A stretch of DNA of 64,000 nucleotides, taken from the NCBI RefSeq assembly GCF_000282115.1, contig NZ_AKJY01000045.1:1-64000 (forward strand). Reading direction: 5' to 3'. The stretch is from Chryseobacterium populi (GTDB taxonomy: Bacteria; Bacteroidota; Bacteroidia; Flavobacteriales; Weeksellaceae). Position numbers and translations under genes: made by a program. The notes below the pieces were generated by a model, which was not told where the DNA came from, searched no databases, and saw only the letters and a list, made by a program, of their open reading frames with translations. Numbering within the stretch: position 1 is the stretch's first letter; each line of letters starts with the position of its first letter. Shown here piece by piece: positions 36,243-44,159 of the stretch.

Positions 36243-36304
36243 CAATGTAACAATAGTATTAAAGCTAAACCAGCATTGTTACACTGATACATTGATATAT
36301 TATT
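36243..36304 (-). repeat. Palindromic intergenic repeat, copy C
   Basis: Arms CAATGTAACAATA (36243-36255) and CATTGTTACACTG (36274-36286) pair at 11 of 13 positions. On the minus strand it begins directly after the ketoreductase stop, and its first 30 bases agree at 27 of 30 positions with copy A on the plus strand. Both are oriented with their transcripts. Confidence 0.7.
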
Positions 36305-37036
36305 TTAAGAGTAAATTCCACCGTTAATATTGATCACTTCGCCTGTGATGTAAGAAGATTTTTTAGACGCCAAAAACGCAACTAAATCTGCGACTTCTTC
36401 TGCTTCCCCGAATCTGTTGGCGGGAATCATGGCTTTTAATTCATCTTCATTAAACTCCTGGGTCATATCTGTCCTGATGAATCCCGGAGCTACGGCATTT
36501 ACCGTGATGTTTCTTTTAGCAACCTCCTGTGCCAATGCTTTTGTAGCCCCTACTACAGCTCCTTTTGCCGCCGAATAATTGGTTTGCCCGGCAGTTCCCT
36601 TTACCCCGGAAACCGAAACCATATTGATGATTCTGCCGTATTTATTACGCAACAATCTCTGGATAAAGAAATTCGTTACATTGAAAAAACCGTTTAAGCT
36701 TGTGTTGATCACACTGTTCCAGTCTTCACTCTGCATCCACATAAATAAGCCGTCTCTTGTAATTCCGGCATTATTCACAATCACCTCAACAATTGAATCG
36801 GCATTTTTCTCCTGCCATTCCGTTAAAACTTTTTGGGTTTCCTCTGCATTTCCAACATCAAATTTCAGGATTTCCCCGGTGGATCCAAGTTCCTGAACTT
36901 TAGCTAAAGTTTCTTTGGCTGCAGCTTCGTTTGAAGTGTAGTTAATGAGTATGTGATAGTTTTTCTCTTCGGCCAGTTTTATACAGATTGCTCTTCCTAT
37001 TCCTCTTGAGCCTCCTGTTACAATTGCACATTTCAT
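36305..37036 (-). CDS. FabG-like 3-oxoacyl-ACP reductase
   Basis: A 243-residue short-chain dehydrogenase with TGGSRGIG (7-14) for NADPH binding, NNAG (88-91), and the catalytic S141, Y154 and K158 (NYSAAKGA). The final block ITGEVININGGIYS is FabG-like. It is the only ketoreductase in the locus, so it should reduce every beta-keto intermediate of the polyene (ApeQ-like). It lies about 70 bases downstream of the ammonia-lyase gene in the same direction. Confidence 0.9.
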   Translation of the reverse strand: MKCAIVTGGSRGIGRAICIKLAEEKNYHILINYTSNEAAAKETLAKVQELGSTGEILKFDVGNAEETQKVLTEWQEKNADSIVEVIVNNAGITRDGLFMWMQSEDWNSVINTSLNGFFNVTNFFIQRLLRNKYGRIINMVSVSGVKGTAGQTNYSAAKGAVVGATKALAQEVAKRNITVNAVAPGFIRTDMTQEFNEDELKAMIPANRFGEAEEVADLVAFLASKKSSYITGEVININGGIYS

Positions 37037-37105
37037 GTTTTAGTGTTAGTTTTTTTAGTCTGTCGTTTTCCTCCTTATTTATTGACAATCAATTACAGAT
37101 AATAA

Positions 37106-38629
37106 TTACACTGTTTTTAAATATTTTTTCACTTCCTCCAGATAAGGATACATTACCATATCATTGGTGAATGCAGGAATAATTTTTCTTATCTCATCAT
37201 ACAATTCTCTTGTAGAAGATGAAACCTTATCTTTAAACTCAAGATATTCAATCGCCTGAACGATGGTAATGGTTTCAATTGCCAGTACTTCGAAAGCATT
37301 TTCAATTACTTTTCTGCAGATGACTGCAGCATTCGTCCCCATGCTCACAATATCCTGATTATCATTATTATTAGGAATACTGTGTACATACATTGAATTA
37401 GACAGCATCTGGCTTTCCGCTGTTGTAGAAGTCGCTGTAAACTGAACTCCCTGCATCCCGAAATTGAATCCTAATTTACCCAAATTTACAAAAGGGGGCA
37501 AAATTTCATTGATTTTAGCATTCAAAAGGTAATTCAGCTGTCTTTCTGCCAACATGGTCAGCTTGGTAACAACAATTTTCAGCTTATCCATTTCTAATGA
37601 AATATAATCTCCGTGGAAATTCCCACCGTGATAAACATGCCGGTCTTCCACATTGATAATCGGGTTATCGTTGGCCGAATTGATCTCATTTTCAAGAACT
37701 CTTTCAGCATACTCCAATGTATCCAGAACAGGTCCCAGAATCTGCGGGACACATCTTAATGAATAATATTCCTGAACTTTTTCTTTGAATACTTTTTCCT
37801 GTTCTTCAAAATGGGTATAAAGGTGATCTTCTCTTTTTCTGATCAATTTGCTGTCAGATAAATGCGCACGCATTCTTTCTGCAATTTTCTGCTGCCCGTA
37901 ATGTTTTTTGGTCCCGTTCAACGCTTCTGATAAATGGTCATCATAAGCCTGAACAATTTCATTGATTGCACAGGAAAGTTTAATGGATATTTCCGTTAAC
38001 TGATTAGCTTTATATGCATTTACAATTCCAATTCCGGACATTACGGAAGTTCCGTTCATTAAAGCAAGCCCTTCACGGATCTCTACTTTTATCGGCTCTA
38101 AACCTTCTGCTTCAAAAACTTCTTTTGTAGCTTTTCTTTCTCCTTTATAGAATACTTCTCCTTCGCCGATTAAAACCAAAGCAAGGTGAGCCAGCTGAAC
38201 CAAATCACCGCTTGCCCCAACTCCTCCGTGCTCGAAGATCAACGGCGTAACATTCCTGTTGATCAATTCTTTAAGTAAATTAACTACAGTATGATGTACT
38301 CCTGAATTTCCTAATGATAAGGTATTCAGCCTTGCCAGCATACAGGCTTTTACTTCCTGTGCCGGTAGAGGATTTCCAATTCCTGAAGAATGGCTTCTTA
38401 TTAAATTATATTGGAGCTGATGGGTGTCTTCATCACTAATTTTGAATTGTGCCATCGGACCGAAGCCGGTATTCACCCCATATATTACCTTATTCTTCGA
38501 AAATTCTTTCAAAAACTGAAAACTCGCGTCTACTCTGGCTAAAAGCGTATCATCCAGTTCTATTTTTTCATTATTTATGACGATATTCTGAAAATCTTTC
38601 AGTTTTAAAAAGCTATTTATTTTCATCAA
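37106..38629 (-). CDS. Aromatic amino acid ammonia-lyase, probably tyrosine ammonia-lyase
   Basis: A 507-residue lyase with A139-S140-G141 (GVGASGDLVQ) forming the MIO cofactor, Y50 in VIYGVNTGFG and RSHSSG at 78-83 in the substrate-selecting loop. It closely resembles, from memory, the characterised tyrosine ammonia-lyase of Flavobacterium johnsoniae, including NLIRSHSSG. Histidine ammonia-lyase (HutH) also has an SH pair there, but no hut genes lie nearby while flexirubin genes do. It should turn L-tyrosine into 4-coumarate, the starter of the aryl polyene, in the cytoplasm. Confidence 0.88.
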   Translation of the reverse strand: MMKINSFLKLKDFQNIVINNEKIELDDTLLARVDASFQFLKEFSKNKVIYGVNTGFGPMAQFKISDEDTHQLQYNLIRSHSSGIGNPLPAQEVKACMLARLNTLSLGNSGVHHTVVNLLKELINRNVTPLIFEHGGVGASGDLVQLAHLALVLIGEGEVFYKGERKATKEVFEAEGLEPIKVEIREGLALMNGTSVMSGIGIVNAYKANQLTEISIKLSCAINEIVQAYDDHLSEALNGTKKHYGQQKIAERMRAHLSDSKLIRKREDHLYTHFEEQEKVFKEKVQEYYSLRCVPQILGPVLDTLEYAERVLENEINSANDNPIINVEDRHVYHGGNFHGDYISLEMDKLKIVVTKLTMLAERQLNYLLNAKINEILPPFVNLGKLGFNFGMQGVQFTATSTTAESQMLSNSMYVHSIPNNNDNQDIVSMGTNAAVICRKVIENAFEVLAIETITIVQAIEYLEFKDKVSSSTRELYDEIRKIIPAFTNDMVMYPYLEEVKKYLKTV

Positions 38630-38676
38630 TTAAAAGTAATAATATATAATTTTATAAAATATTGATTATTTGTCAC

Positions 38677-38684
38677 TAATTTTG
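38677..38684 (+). promoter_or_regulatory. -7 element for the halogenase-like gene
   Basis: TAATTTTG matches TAnnTTTG and lies about 40 bases before the ATG at 38725. It forms the left arm of the palindrome TAnnTTTGCgGCAAAnnTA. No clear TTTG -33 box is seen at the usual spacing. Confidence 0.55.
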
Positions 38685-38687
38685 CGG

Positions 38688-38695
38688 CAAAGATA
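38688..38695 (-). promoter_or_regulatory. -7 element for the ammonia-lyase operon
   Basis: Minus-strand TATCTTTG matches TAnnTTTG and lies about 60 bases upstream of the ATG at 38629. It faces the plus-strand element, only three bases apart, so the two polymerase footprints should overlap. Confidence 0.55.
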
Positions 38696-38724
38696 GAAGT
38701 TATTATTAAAATAAAAAATCAAAG

Positions 38725-39981
38725 ATGAGCAAAGAATTTGTTGATGTTCTTGTAATCGGTGCCGGACCTTCCGGATGCGTATCTTCCTCATATTTAAAGA
38801 AGAACAACATCAACGTAAAAGTCGTTGAAAAAACAAAATTCCCAAGACTTGTTGTCGGTGAAAGCCTGATTCCCCGTGTAATGGATCATTTTGACGAAGC
38901 CGGGCTTTTCCCTGCGTTGGATAAAATGGGCTTTGAAAAAAAGCTGGGTGCACGTTTTTTAAGAGGCGACGAAGTCTGCATTTTTGATTTCAGTGATAAA
39001 TTCGGTGAAGGATGGGATTGGACGTGGCAGGTACCGAGAGCTGATTTTGATCATACTTTAGCTAATGAAGTCATTAATAAAGGTATCGATCTCGAGTTTG
39101 AAACTGAAGTTATTGACATTAAATTCGATGGGACAGATTCTATCACTACCGTAAAAAATAAAAACGGAAAAATCAAAGAAATTCATGCCAAATTTGTAAT
39201 TGACTCGAGTGGCTACGGAAGGGTTTTACCCCGTCTTCTTGATCTTGAAAAACCATCAAAACTTTCTCCACATTCCGCCATTTTTGCCCATGTAGAAGAT
39301 ATCAACAGAGAAGAAGGAGAAGAAGGAACTTTGATTTCTTTTGATATTATAGAAACTGAAGTATGGCTTTGGGTAATTCCTTTTTCTAACGGAAATACAA
39401 GCGTAGGAATTGTGGGGCCAACAGATTATATAGAAAAATTATCCGAAAACGGAGATCCTGCGGAAGCTTTGAAAAAAGCAATCTCTCTTTCCGATTATTA
39501 TGTAAAACGTTTCGGTGGTGTAGATTTCCTTTTTGAGCCAAAACATCTGAAAGATTATTCCTGTTCGGTTAAAAAATTATTTGGTGACGGATTTGCTTTA
39601 ACAGGAAATGCTTCGGAATTCCTTGACCCCGTTTTCTCATCAGGAATGGCTTTTGCAACCGAATCGGGAATGCTTGCTGCAAAATTAGCTTTAAAGCAAT
39701 TGAACGGTGAGAAAATCGACTGGCAGACAGAGTACACGGATTATATTTTATATGGTGTAGATGTTTTCACTACGTATGTGAAAGAATGGTATACCGGAAA
39801 TCTTCAGGAATTATTTTTCCATCAGCCGGAAAACCCGGACGTAAAGAAAAAAATATGTGCCGTTTTAGCGGGTTACGTCTGGAATAAAGACAATCCGTTT
39901 GTAAAAAAACATGATACTGTAATTAAAAATCTTGCCAACCTGATTAAACTGGAGAAACAGGAACAGCAGAAACAGCAATAA
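38725..39981 (+). CDS. FAD-dependent halogenase-like oxidoreductase
   Basis: A 418-residue flavoprotein: GAGPSG (12-17), the block FPRLVVGESLIP (39-50), a Lys pair at 72-73 ahead of LGARF, and WLWVIP (214-219), which fits the WxWxIP motif of flavin-dependent halogenases. The later GDGFALTGNASEFLDPVFSSG block is the common end of this family. Halogenases of the PltA/CndH kind share these marks, so chlorination of the pigment ring is plausible; a hydroxylase or reductase of the same superfamily is the alternative. Transcribed divergently from the lyase operon, with a terminator right after it. Confidence 0.78.
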   Translation: MSKEFVDVLVIGAGPSGCVSSSYLKKNNINVKVVEKTKFPRLVVGESLIPRVMDHFDEAGLFPALDKMGFEKKLGARFLRGDEVCIFDFSDKFGEGWDWTWQVPRADFDHTLANEVINKGIDLEFETEVIDIKFDGTDSITTVKNKNGKIKEIHAKFVIDSSGYGRVLPRLLDLEKPSKLSPHSAIFAHVEDINREEGEEGTLISFDIIETEVWLWVIPFSNGNTSVGIVGPTDYIEKLSENGDPAEALKKAISLSDYYVKRFGGVDFLFEPKHLKDYSCSVKKLFGDGFALTGNASEFLDPVFSSGMAFATESGMLAAKLALKQLNGEKIDWQTEYTDYILYGVDVFTTYVKEWYTGNLQELFFHQPENPDVKKKICAVLAGYVWNKDNPFVKKHDTVIKNLANLIKLEKQEQQKQQ

Positions 39982-40012
39982 AAAAATGGTCTGAAAATTC
40001 AGACCGTTTTTA
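39981..40012. terminator. Bidirectional terminator
   Basis: GGTCTGAA/TTCAGACC (39988-40005) is a perfect inverted repeat with A-run on the left and GTTTTTATTTT on the right, between the converging halogenase-like and 40015-40617 genes. Confidence 0.8.
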
Positions 40013-40014
40013 TT

Positions 40015-40617
40015 TTATTTTAAATCTCTTTCGATTCTCTGGGCAAGGGTCTTACCTGTTTTAGCAAAACCTTCTCCTACTCTGGTTTCATTATTAAAAT
40101 TACTTCCCCACTGATCTCCCGGAGCATCTACGCTTTCTATGTCACACAGTACCTTTTTAGAATCCGTTTCCACAAAAGTAAGCTGTGTTGTCACTTTTGC
40201 AGGCTGCTTCATAATCCCGGCATCCCAACCCGGATAAATCCATTTTACTTTAACAATAAGAGTATATGGACTTTGTGTATTTTCTTTAAGCTTTGTGTTA
40301 ATATTCTCTTTTGACAAAATTTTATTGAATAACATGATAAATTTGGGATTCCAAAGTTCTTCTTTACTTCTCTCCCATTGTTTTTTCCAGATATCTCCGC
40401 TTCCTTCGGTCTTTTTATTCAGTTCTTCAATTCTTTTTGGAATATATTCTGCTTCAGTATAATTTTCTTTCAACAGCTTCATATCTGTGTAATCAAAAAC
40501 AACATTTACAGTTTCAGTTCCCTTTAAGAATTTTGCATCCCCGCTCTTAATCTTAAATTTTTGAGCAACAACAGTTGTTGACACTGCAAAAAGAATCAAC
40601 AAAAATAATTTTTTCAT
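40015..40617 (-). CDS. Secreted protein of unknown function
   Basis: A 200-residue protein with signal peptide (MKKLFLLILFAVSTTVVAQ). The mature part contains KFKIKSGDAKFLKGTETVNVVFDYTDM at the front and SPYTLIVKVKWIYPGWDAGIMKQPAKV around residue 120, then TQLTFVETDSKKVLC. It looks like one of the soluble periplasmic or surface proteins common in flavobacteria; I do not recognise a named domain. It sits inside the pigment region but may be unrelated. It is probably a single-gene unit. Confidence 0.65.
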   Translation of the reverse strand: MKKLFLLILFAVSTTVVAQKFKIKSGDAKFLKGTETVNVVFDYTDMKLLKENYTEAEYIPKRIEELNKKTEGSGDIWKKQWERSKEELWNPKFIMLFNKILSKENINTKLKENTQSPYTLIVKVKWIYPGWDAGIMKQPAKVTTQLTFVETDSKKVLCDIESVDAPGDQWGSNFNNETRVGEGFAKTGKTLAQRIERDLK

Positions 40618-40637
40618 GGTTTATTTATTTAGGTCCA

Positions 40638-40645
40638 CAAATATA
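40638..40645 (-). promoter_or_regulatory. Possible -7 element for the secreted-protein gene
   Basis: Minus-strand TATATTTG matches TAnnTTTG and lies about 20 bases upstream of the ATG at 40617. No -33 box is clear. Confidence 0.4.
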
Positions 40646-40707
40646 TTAAAAAAGCAATTCAATAGAACTGCCGTATTTTTATTTTTTATTAATATTAAAA
40701 ATCATAT

Positions 40708-42000
40708 TTATCTTAAATCTATAAATGTAACCGGTTTTCTGCTGTTCGGATTGTGAACAATTTTTGCCAGAATATCAAAATCAATAATTTCTATTTTCGG
40801 GCTTACTCTCAATTTGGCGCGAAAATGGTCTCTTACTTCATTTACAAAACCTTCAGATTCGCTGTCTGTACTTAATCTGATGATAATTTCATCCAACCCG
40901 ATTTCATTGGACTGGATAACAATCTGATAGCACCGGATCGAATTGAAATCATTCAGGATATCATTCATTGCGGGCGGATACAGCGTTGTTCCTTTATATT
41001 TGATCATGTGTTGCTTTCTTCCGACCACAGGGCCTAACCGCATTGTATTTCTTCCACATTGGCAGGGCTTATAATGTGCTTTTACAATATCTCCGGTTTT
41101 AAACCTAAGCAAAGGAATCGCTTCAACCCCCAATGTTGTAATGGTCAGCTCTCCGCTTTCACCTTCTTTCACCGGGCTTTCGTTATCATCAAGAATTTCT
41201 GTGATGATTAATTCAGGATGGTGATGGCCTCCGATCTGAAATTCACATTCAGTAAAGGCTGTACTCATTTCTGTAGAAGCATAGGTAGAAAAAAGTTTTA
41301 TGTCCCATTTTTCTTTAATCTTCTGTGAAAGGATATTATCTGTAAAATCCTGGTTTTTGATGCTTTCTCCAATGCAAACAGCGCCATAGACGCTGGAGTT
41401 TTTATAGTCTAATTCATATTTTTCGGCATAGTCGATCATTTTCAGAAGAAAGGAAGGTACCGTAATCAGGTACTTCGGCTGGTATCTGAAAATAGAATCC
41501 CACTGAAGTTCCGGAATTCCCGGTCCCATCCTTACAACACTTGCCCCCATTTTCCTTAAACCTAAAAAATAAGCCAGGCCTGCCATAAATCTTTTATCAA
41601 TTGTTGTAATCATCTGTACAACATCTCCTTTTTGTATGCCGGCACAGGCAAAAGAAATCGCTTCATTGTAGGCAAGTCTTTCAAGATCATTGTCGGACAG
41701 ACCGAAAGTAACGGGATCACCTAACGTTCCTGATGTCGTGCTGTAATCAACAATTTTATCGGGAGTAATACAGAAAAAATCATGATTATATTGCTGCAGG
41801 TCATTTTTTGTGGTTGTAGGGATTTTCCGCAGATCTTCCAAAGTACGGATATCCCCGGTTTTGATATTATTTTCCCTGAACAGCTTCTGGTAAAAAGGGG
41901 AATTACCTTCGAGGTAAGTCAAAAGTTCCTGAAGTTTTTCCTCCTGGAATGTTTTTATTTCCTGAATACCTGCTTTCTCGATTGACGGATGAAATTCCAA
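40708..42000 (-). CDS. Adenylating aryl-acid ligase (phenylacetate-CoA ligase-like)
   Basis: A 430-residue ANL-superfamily ligase. The AMP-binding P-loop is STTSGTLGDPVTFG (87-100), and later blocks such as LLRFKTGDIV and KYKGTTLYPPAMNDIL match phenylacetate-CoA ligases. In the Chitinophaga flexirubin locus a lyase and a ligase start the pathway; this gene should activate 4-coumarate as CoA or ACP ester. It lies apart from the lyase, with two genes between them, and has its own -7 promoter element upstream (42020-42027). Confidence 0.85.
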   Translation of the reverse strand: MEFHPSIEKAGIQEIKTFQEEKLQELLTYLEGNSPFYQKLFRENNIKTGDIRTLEDLRKIPTTTKNDLQQYNHDFFCITPDKIVDYSTTSGTLGDPVTFGLSDNDLERLAYNEAISFACAGIQKGDVVQMITTIDKRFMAGLAYFLGLRKMGASVVRMGPGIPELQWDSIFRYQPKYLITVPSFLLKMIDYAEKYELDYKNSSVYGAVCIGESIKNQDFTDNILSQKIKEKWDIKLFSTYASTEMSTAFTECEFQIGGHHHPELIITEILDDNESPVKEGESGELTITTLGVEAIPLLRFKTGDIVKAHYKPCQCGRNTMRLGPVVGRKQHMIKYKGTTLYPPAMNDILNDFNSIRCYQIVIQSNEIGLDEIIIRLSTDSESEGFVNEVRDHFRAKLRVSPKIEIIDFDILAKIVHNPNSRKPVTFIDLR

Positions 42001-42019
42001 TGGTTTTAATTTTAAAGAG

Positions 42020-42027
42020 CAAATTTA
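42020..42027 (-). promoter_or_regulatory. -7 element for the aryl ligase gene
   Basis: Minus-strand TAAATTTG, the same sequence as the -7 elements at 4155, 44116, 50026 and 56418, lies 20 bases upstream of the ATG at 42000. Confidence 0.5.
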
Positions 42028-42088
42028 TTAAATAAATATTGTAGAATATATTCATGTGAAATCTATTCACGGTTTTCAGCTACTGATC

Positions 42089-43777
42089 TTATCTATGGAA
42101 GGTAAAAGTTTGTGTATTTATATTTCCAGCCGTATTTTCTATCGTTATTTTTAAAATATGTGAACCTGAGCCTTTCGGGCATTTTTCATCAAAAGTATAG
42201 ACAAAATCATCTTTTATCCGGGCAAAACGAAGCCATTTCCCATCCAATTCTGCACGGAACGAAACAATATCGCCGGTACTGGTTGTTCCTTTTAACCGTA
42301 AAGAACTACTGTTGATAAGAACACCATCCTTCCAATTCGGTGAAACAGACGGAAGACTAGTGTCTAAGATCAATTTTACAGTTCCTAATCTGTTGAATTG
42401 TCCTTCTGCCTGATTTCCACTCCATTTTCCTTTTACCACATCCTTATCGCTTCCGTAGTCAAGCATAATGACCGCTTTATCCTTTTCTTCGTTGGTTAGT
42501 TTTTTATTGGGCTTTATTCTCAGCGTATAATTATCATGAACAGGAATGTACAGACTATGTAAAACAATGCTGTTTGAAACCGCATTCAAATCAGTGCCGG
42601 GGTTTTCATAGGCATTAAAATTCAAAGCATCATAGACTGCATTTCTGCTAAAATTGATCTCTGCATTTTCAGTCACAATCGTTTTTCCTTCGCCCGGCAT
42701 TATTGTTTTATCTGTGAAGGAAACTTTATCTGATGCTGTATTGAACTGAACTTTTGTGATCAGCCGGCTTGTATTTCCGTTTATATCTTTTAAAATAATT
42801 TCAATATTATGAATTTTTTCATCCTGAAGATCTATAATTCCTGACAGGTTTGGGGCACTGTAATGCTGAAGTTTCATCCCGGGTAAAACCGACAGATGCT
42901 GAATACTCATTTTATCTCTGATAAATTTGGTATAGTCTATACAGCCGTTCTGGTAACGGGTGTCATCGTAACTTATCTTATCAATGGAAAAACCATACAC
43001 CAGCTTTCCATCCATCAATAATTCTGCCTGATAAACCCCAAGGTTAAATCCTTTATTGGCTTTATCCACAGCTTTAACAGCAAAGCTTATTGATGGTGAA
43101 TTTACCTGAACAATATTCGTTGTATACGTATTTCCTTCTTTTTTAACAGCAATACCGTTTGCACCCGGCTCATACGTGCTGAAGCGCCGGTCGTACCAAT
43201 AAAGTCCGCTGATCACCGGAGCAATGCTATCCGGAATATCAAAACCAAAAAGCAACGGATTGAGACATTCCTCTGTTTTAGTATCTCTTATCTCAAAATG
43301 TAAATGGGGTCCTGCCGAGCCGCCCGTATTTCCACTCAAGGCGATCAGCTGCCCTTTGGTTACAGGAAACTGTCCCGGAGAAAAGATAATATCCTGTTCC
43401 CATTTTTCATCTTTGTATTGTTTTTCTTTTACATATTCATCCAGCCTGTCGAAATATTTGTTTAAATGGGCATAGACGGTTGTATATCCATTGGGATGGG
43501 TAATATATACTGCATTTCCAAAGCCGTACCGCTCTACTTTTATCCTGCTTACATAGCCGTCTGCTGCGGCAACCACTGATAAGTTTTCCTGGCTGTTGGT
43601 TCTAAGATCCAATCCCATGTGAAAATGATTGGTCCGTACTGCTCCAAAGTTAGCAGCCAACTGCATGGGAATGTTTAAGGGATTCCGGAAATAATTCTGT
43701 GGATAATTATTCTGAGCCTTTGTGATGATGTTATTGATGACACAAACAAAAAGCATCAGTTTACAAAATATTTTCAT
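42089..43777 (-). CDS. M23 family (LytM-like) metallopeptidase
   Basis: A 562-residue secreted protein. After a signal peptide the M23 domain (about 45-175) has HxxxD (H53, D57, in FHMGLD), H104, and HLH (158-160, GPHLHFE), the full LytM zinc site. Residues 180-562 are beta-rich (Ig-like) modules. This length and layout fit the common Bacteroidota M23 protein that cleaves peptidoglycan in the periplasm. It marks the end of the pigment region; there is no sign that it belongs to it. Confidence 0.88.
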   Translation of the reverse strand: MKIFCKLMLFVCVINNIITKAQNNYPQNYFRNPLNIPMQLAANFGAVRTNHFHMGLDLRTNSQENLSVVAAADGYVSRIKVERYGFGNAVYITHPNGYTTVYAHLNKYFDRLDEYVKEKQYKDEKWEQDIIFSPGQFPVTKGQLIALSGNTGGSAGPHLHFEIRDTKTEECLNPLLFGFDIPDSIAPVISGLYWYDRRFSTYEPGANGIAVKKEGNTYTTNIVQVNSPSISFAVKAVDKANKGFNLGVYQAELLMDGKLVYGFSIDKISYDDTRYQNGCIDYTKFIRDKMSIQHLSVLPGMKLQHYSAPNLSGIIDLQDEKIHNIEIILKDINGNTSRLITKVQFNTASDKVSFTDKTIMPGEGKTIVTENAEINFSRNAVYDALNFNAYENPGTDLNAVSNSIVLHSLYIPVHDNYTLRIKPNKKLTNEEKDKAVIMLDYGSDKDVVKGKWSGNQAEGQFNRLGTVKLILDTSLPSVSPNWKDGVLINSSSLRLKGTTSTGDIVSFRAELDGKWLRFARIKDDFVYTFDEKCPKGSGSHILKITIENTAGNINTQTFTFHR

Positions 43778-43862
43778 ACAGCATTAGATTTATATCTACT
43801 TAAATATACAAATTTTAATAATGATGGAATGCTTTTTTGTTCTTGCAGTTGGTTTTATTTCC

Positions 43863-43953
43863 AACCACAGATTGCACAAATTCTCACAGATGATCATGTA
43901 TAGAAGTGCATCATTTCTAAAAAGTTACCGGAAATCTTACTTCAAATTTCCGG
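43863..43953. repeat. Dispersed-repeat remnant and inverted repeat in the M23-ileS spacer
   Basis: The 382-base spacer 43778-44159 carries CACAGATTGCACAAATTCTC at 43866-43885, part of a CACAGAT-type intergenic repeat I recall from many Bacteroidota genomes, and an 8-bp inverted repeat CCGGAAAT (43928-43935) / ATTTCCGG (43946-43953). No ORF or RNA gene is recognisable between them and the ileS promoter. Confidence 0.4.
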
Positions 43954-44115
43954 CTAAAAGTGTCATTGAAACTTACGTCAAGAATTAGGCAGAATCGGCT
44001 TATTCATCATTGGCAATCCACGGTCAAAAAACAGCCCGCCATTATATTTCTGAAATTGAACTTTTTAATAGATGATATCAAAATAAAACATATCTTATAA
44101 ACCGACAAATTTTAG

Positions 44116-44123
44116 TAAATTTG
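44116..44123 (+). promoter_or_regulatory. -7 promoter element of ileS
   Basis: TAAATTTG matches TAnnTTTG and lies 36 bases upstream of the ileS ATG at 44160. It is followed by CC, as usual just before a start site. No clear -33 TTTG. Confidence 0.55.
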
Positions 44124-44159
44124 CCAACTTAATTAATCAACGATATTGAGATATTTACA

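Noticed and set aside
37106-38629. Annotation as histidine ammonia-lyase (HutH)
   Set aside because: No hut genes nearby and the sequence fits the flavobacterial tyrosine lyase; context is pigment synthesis.
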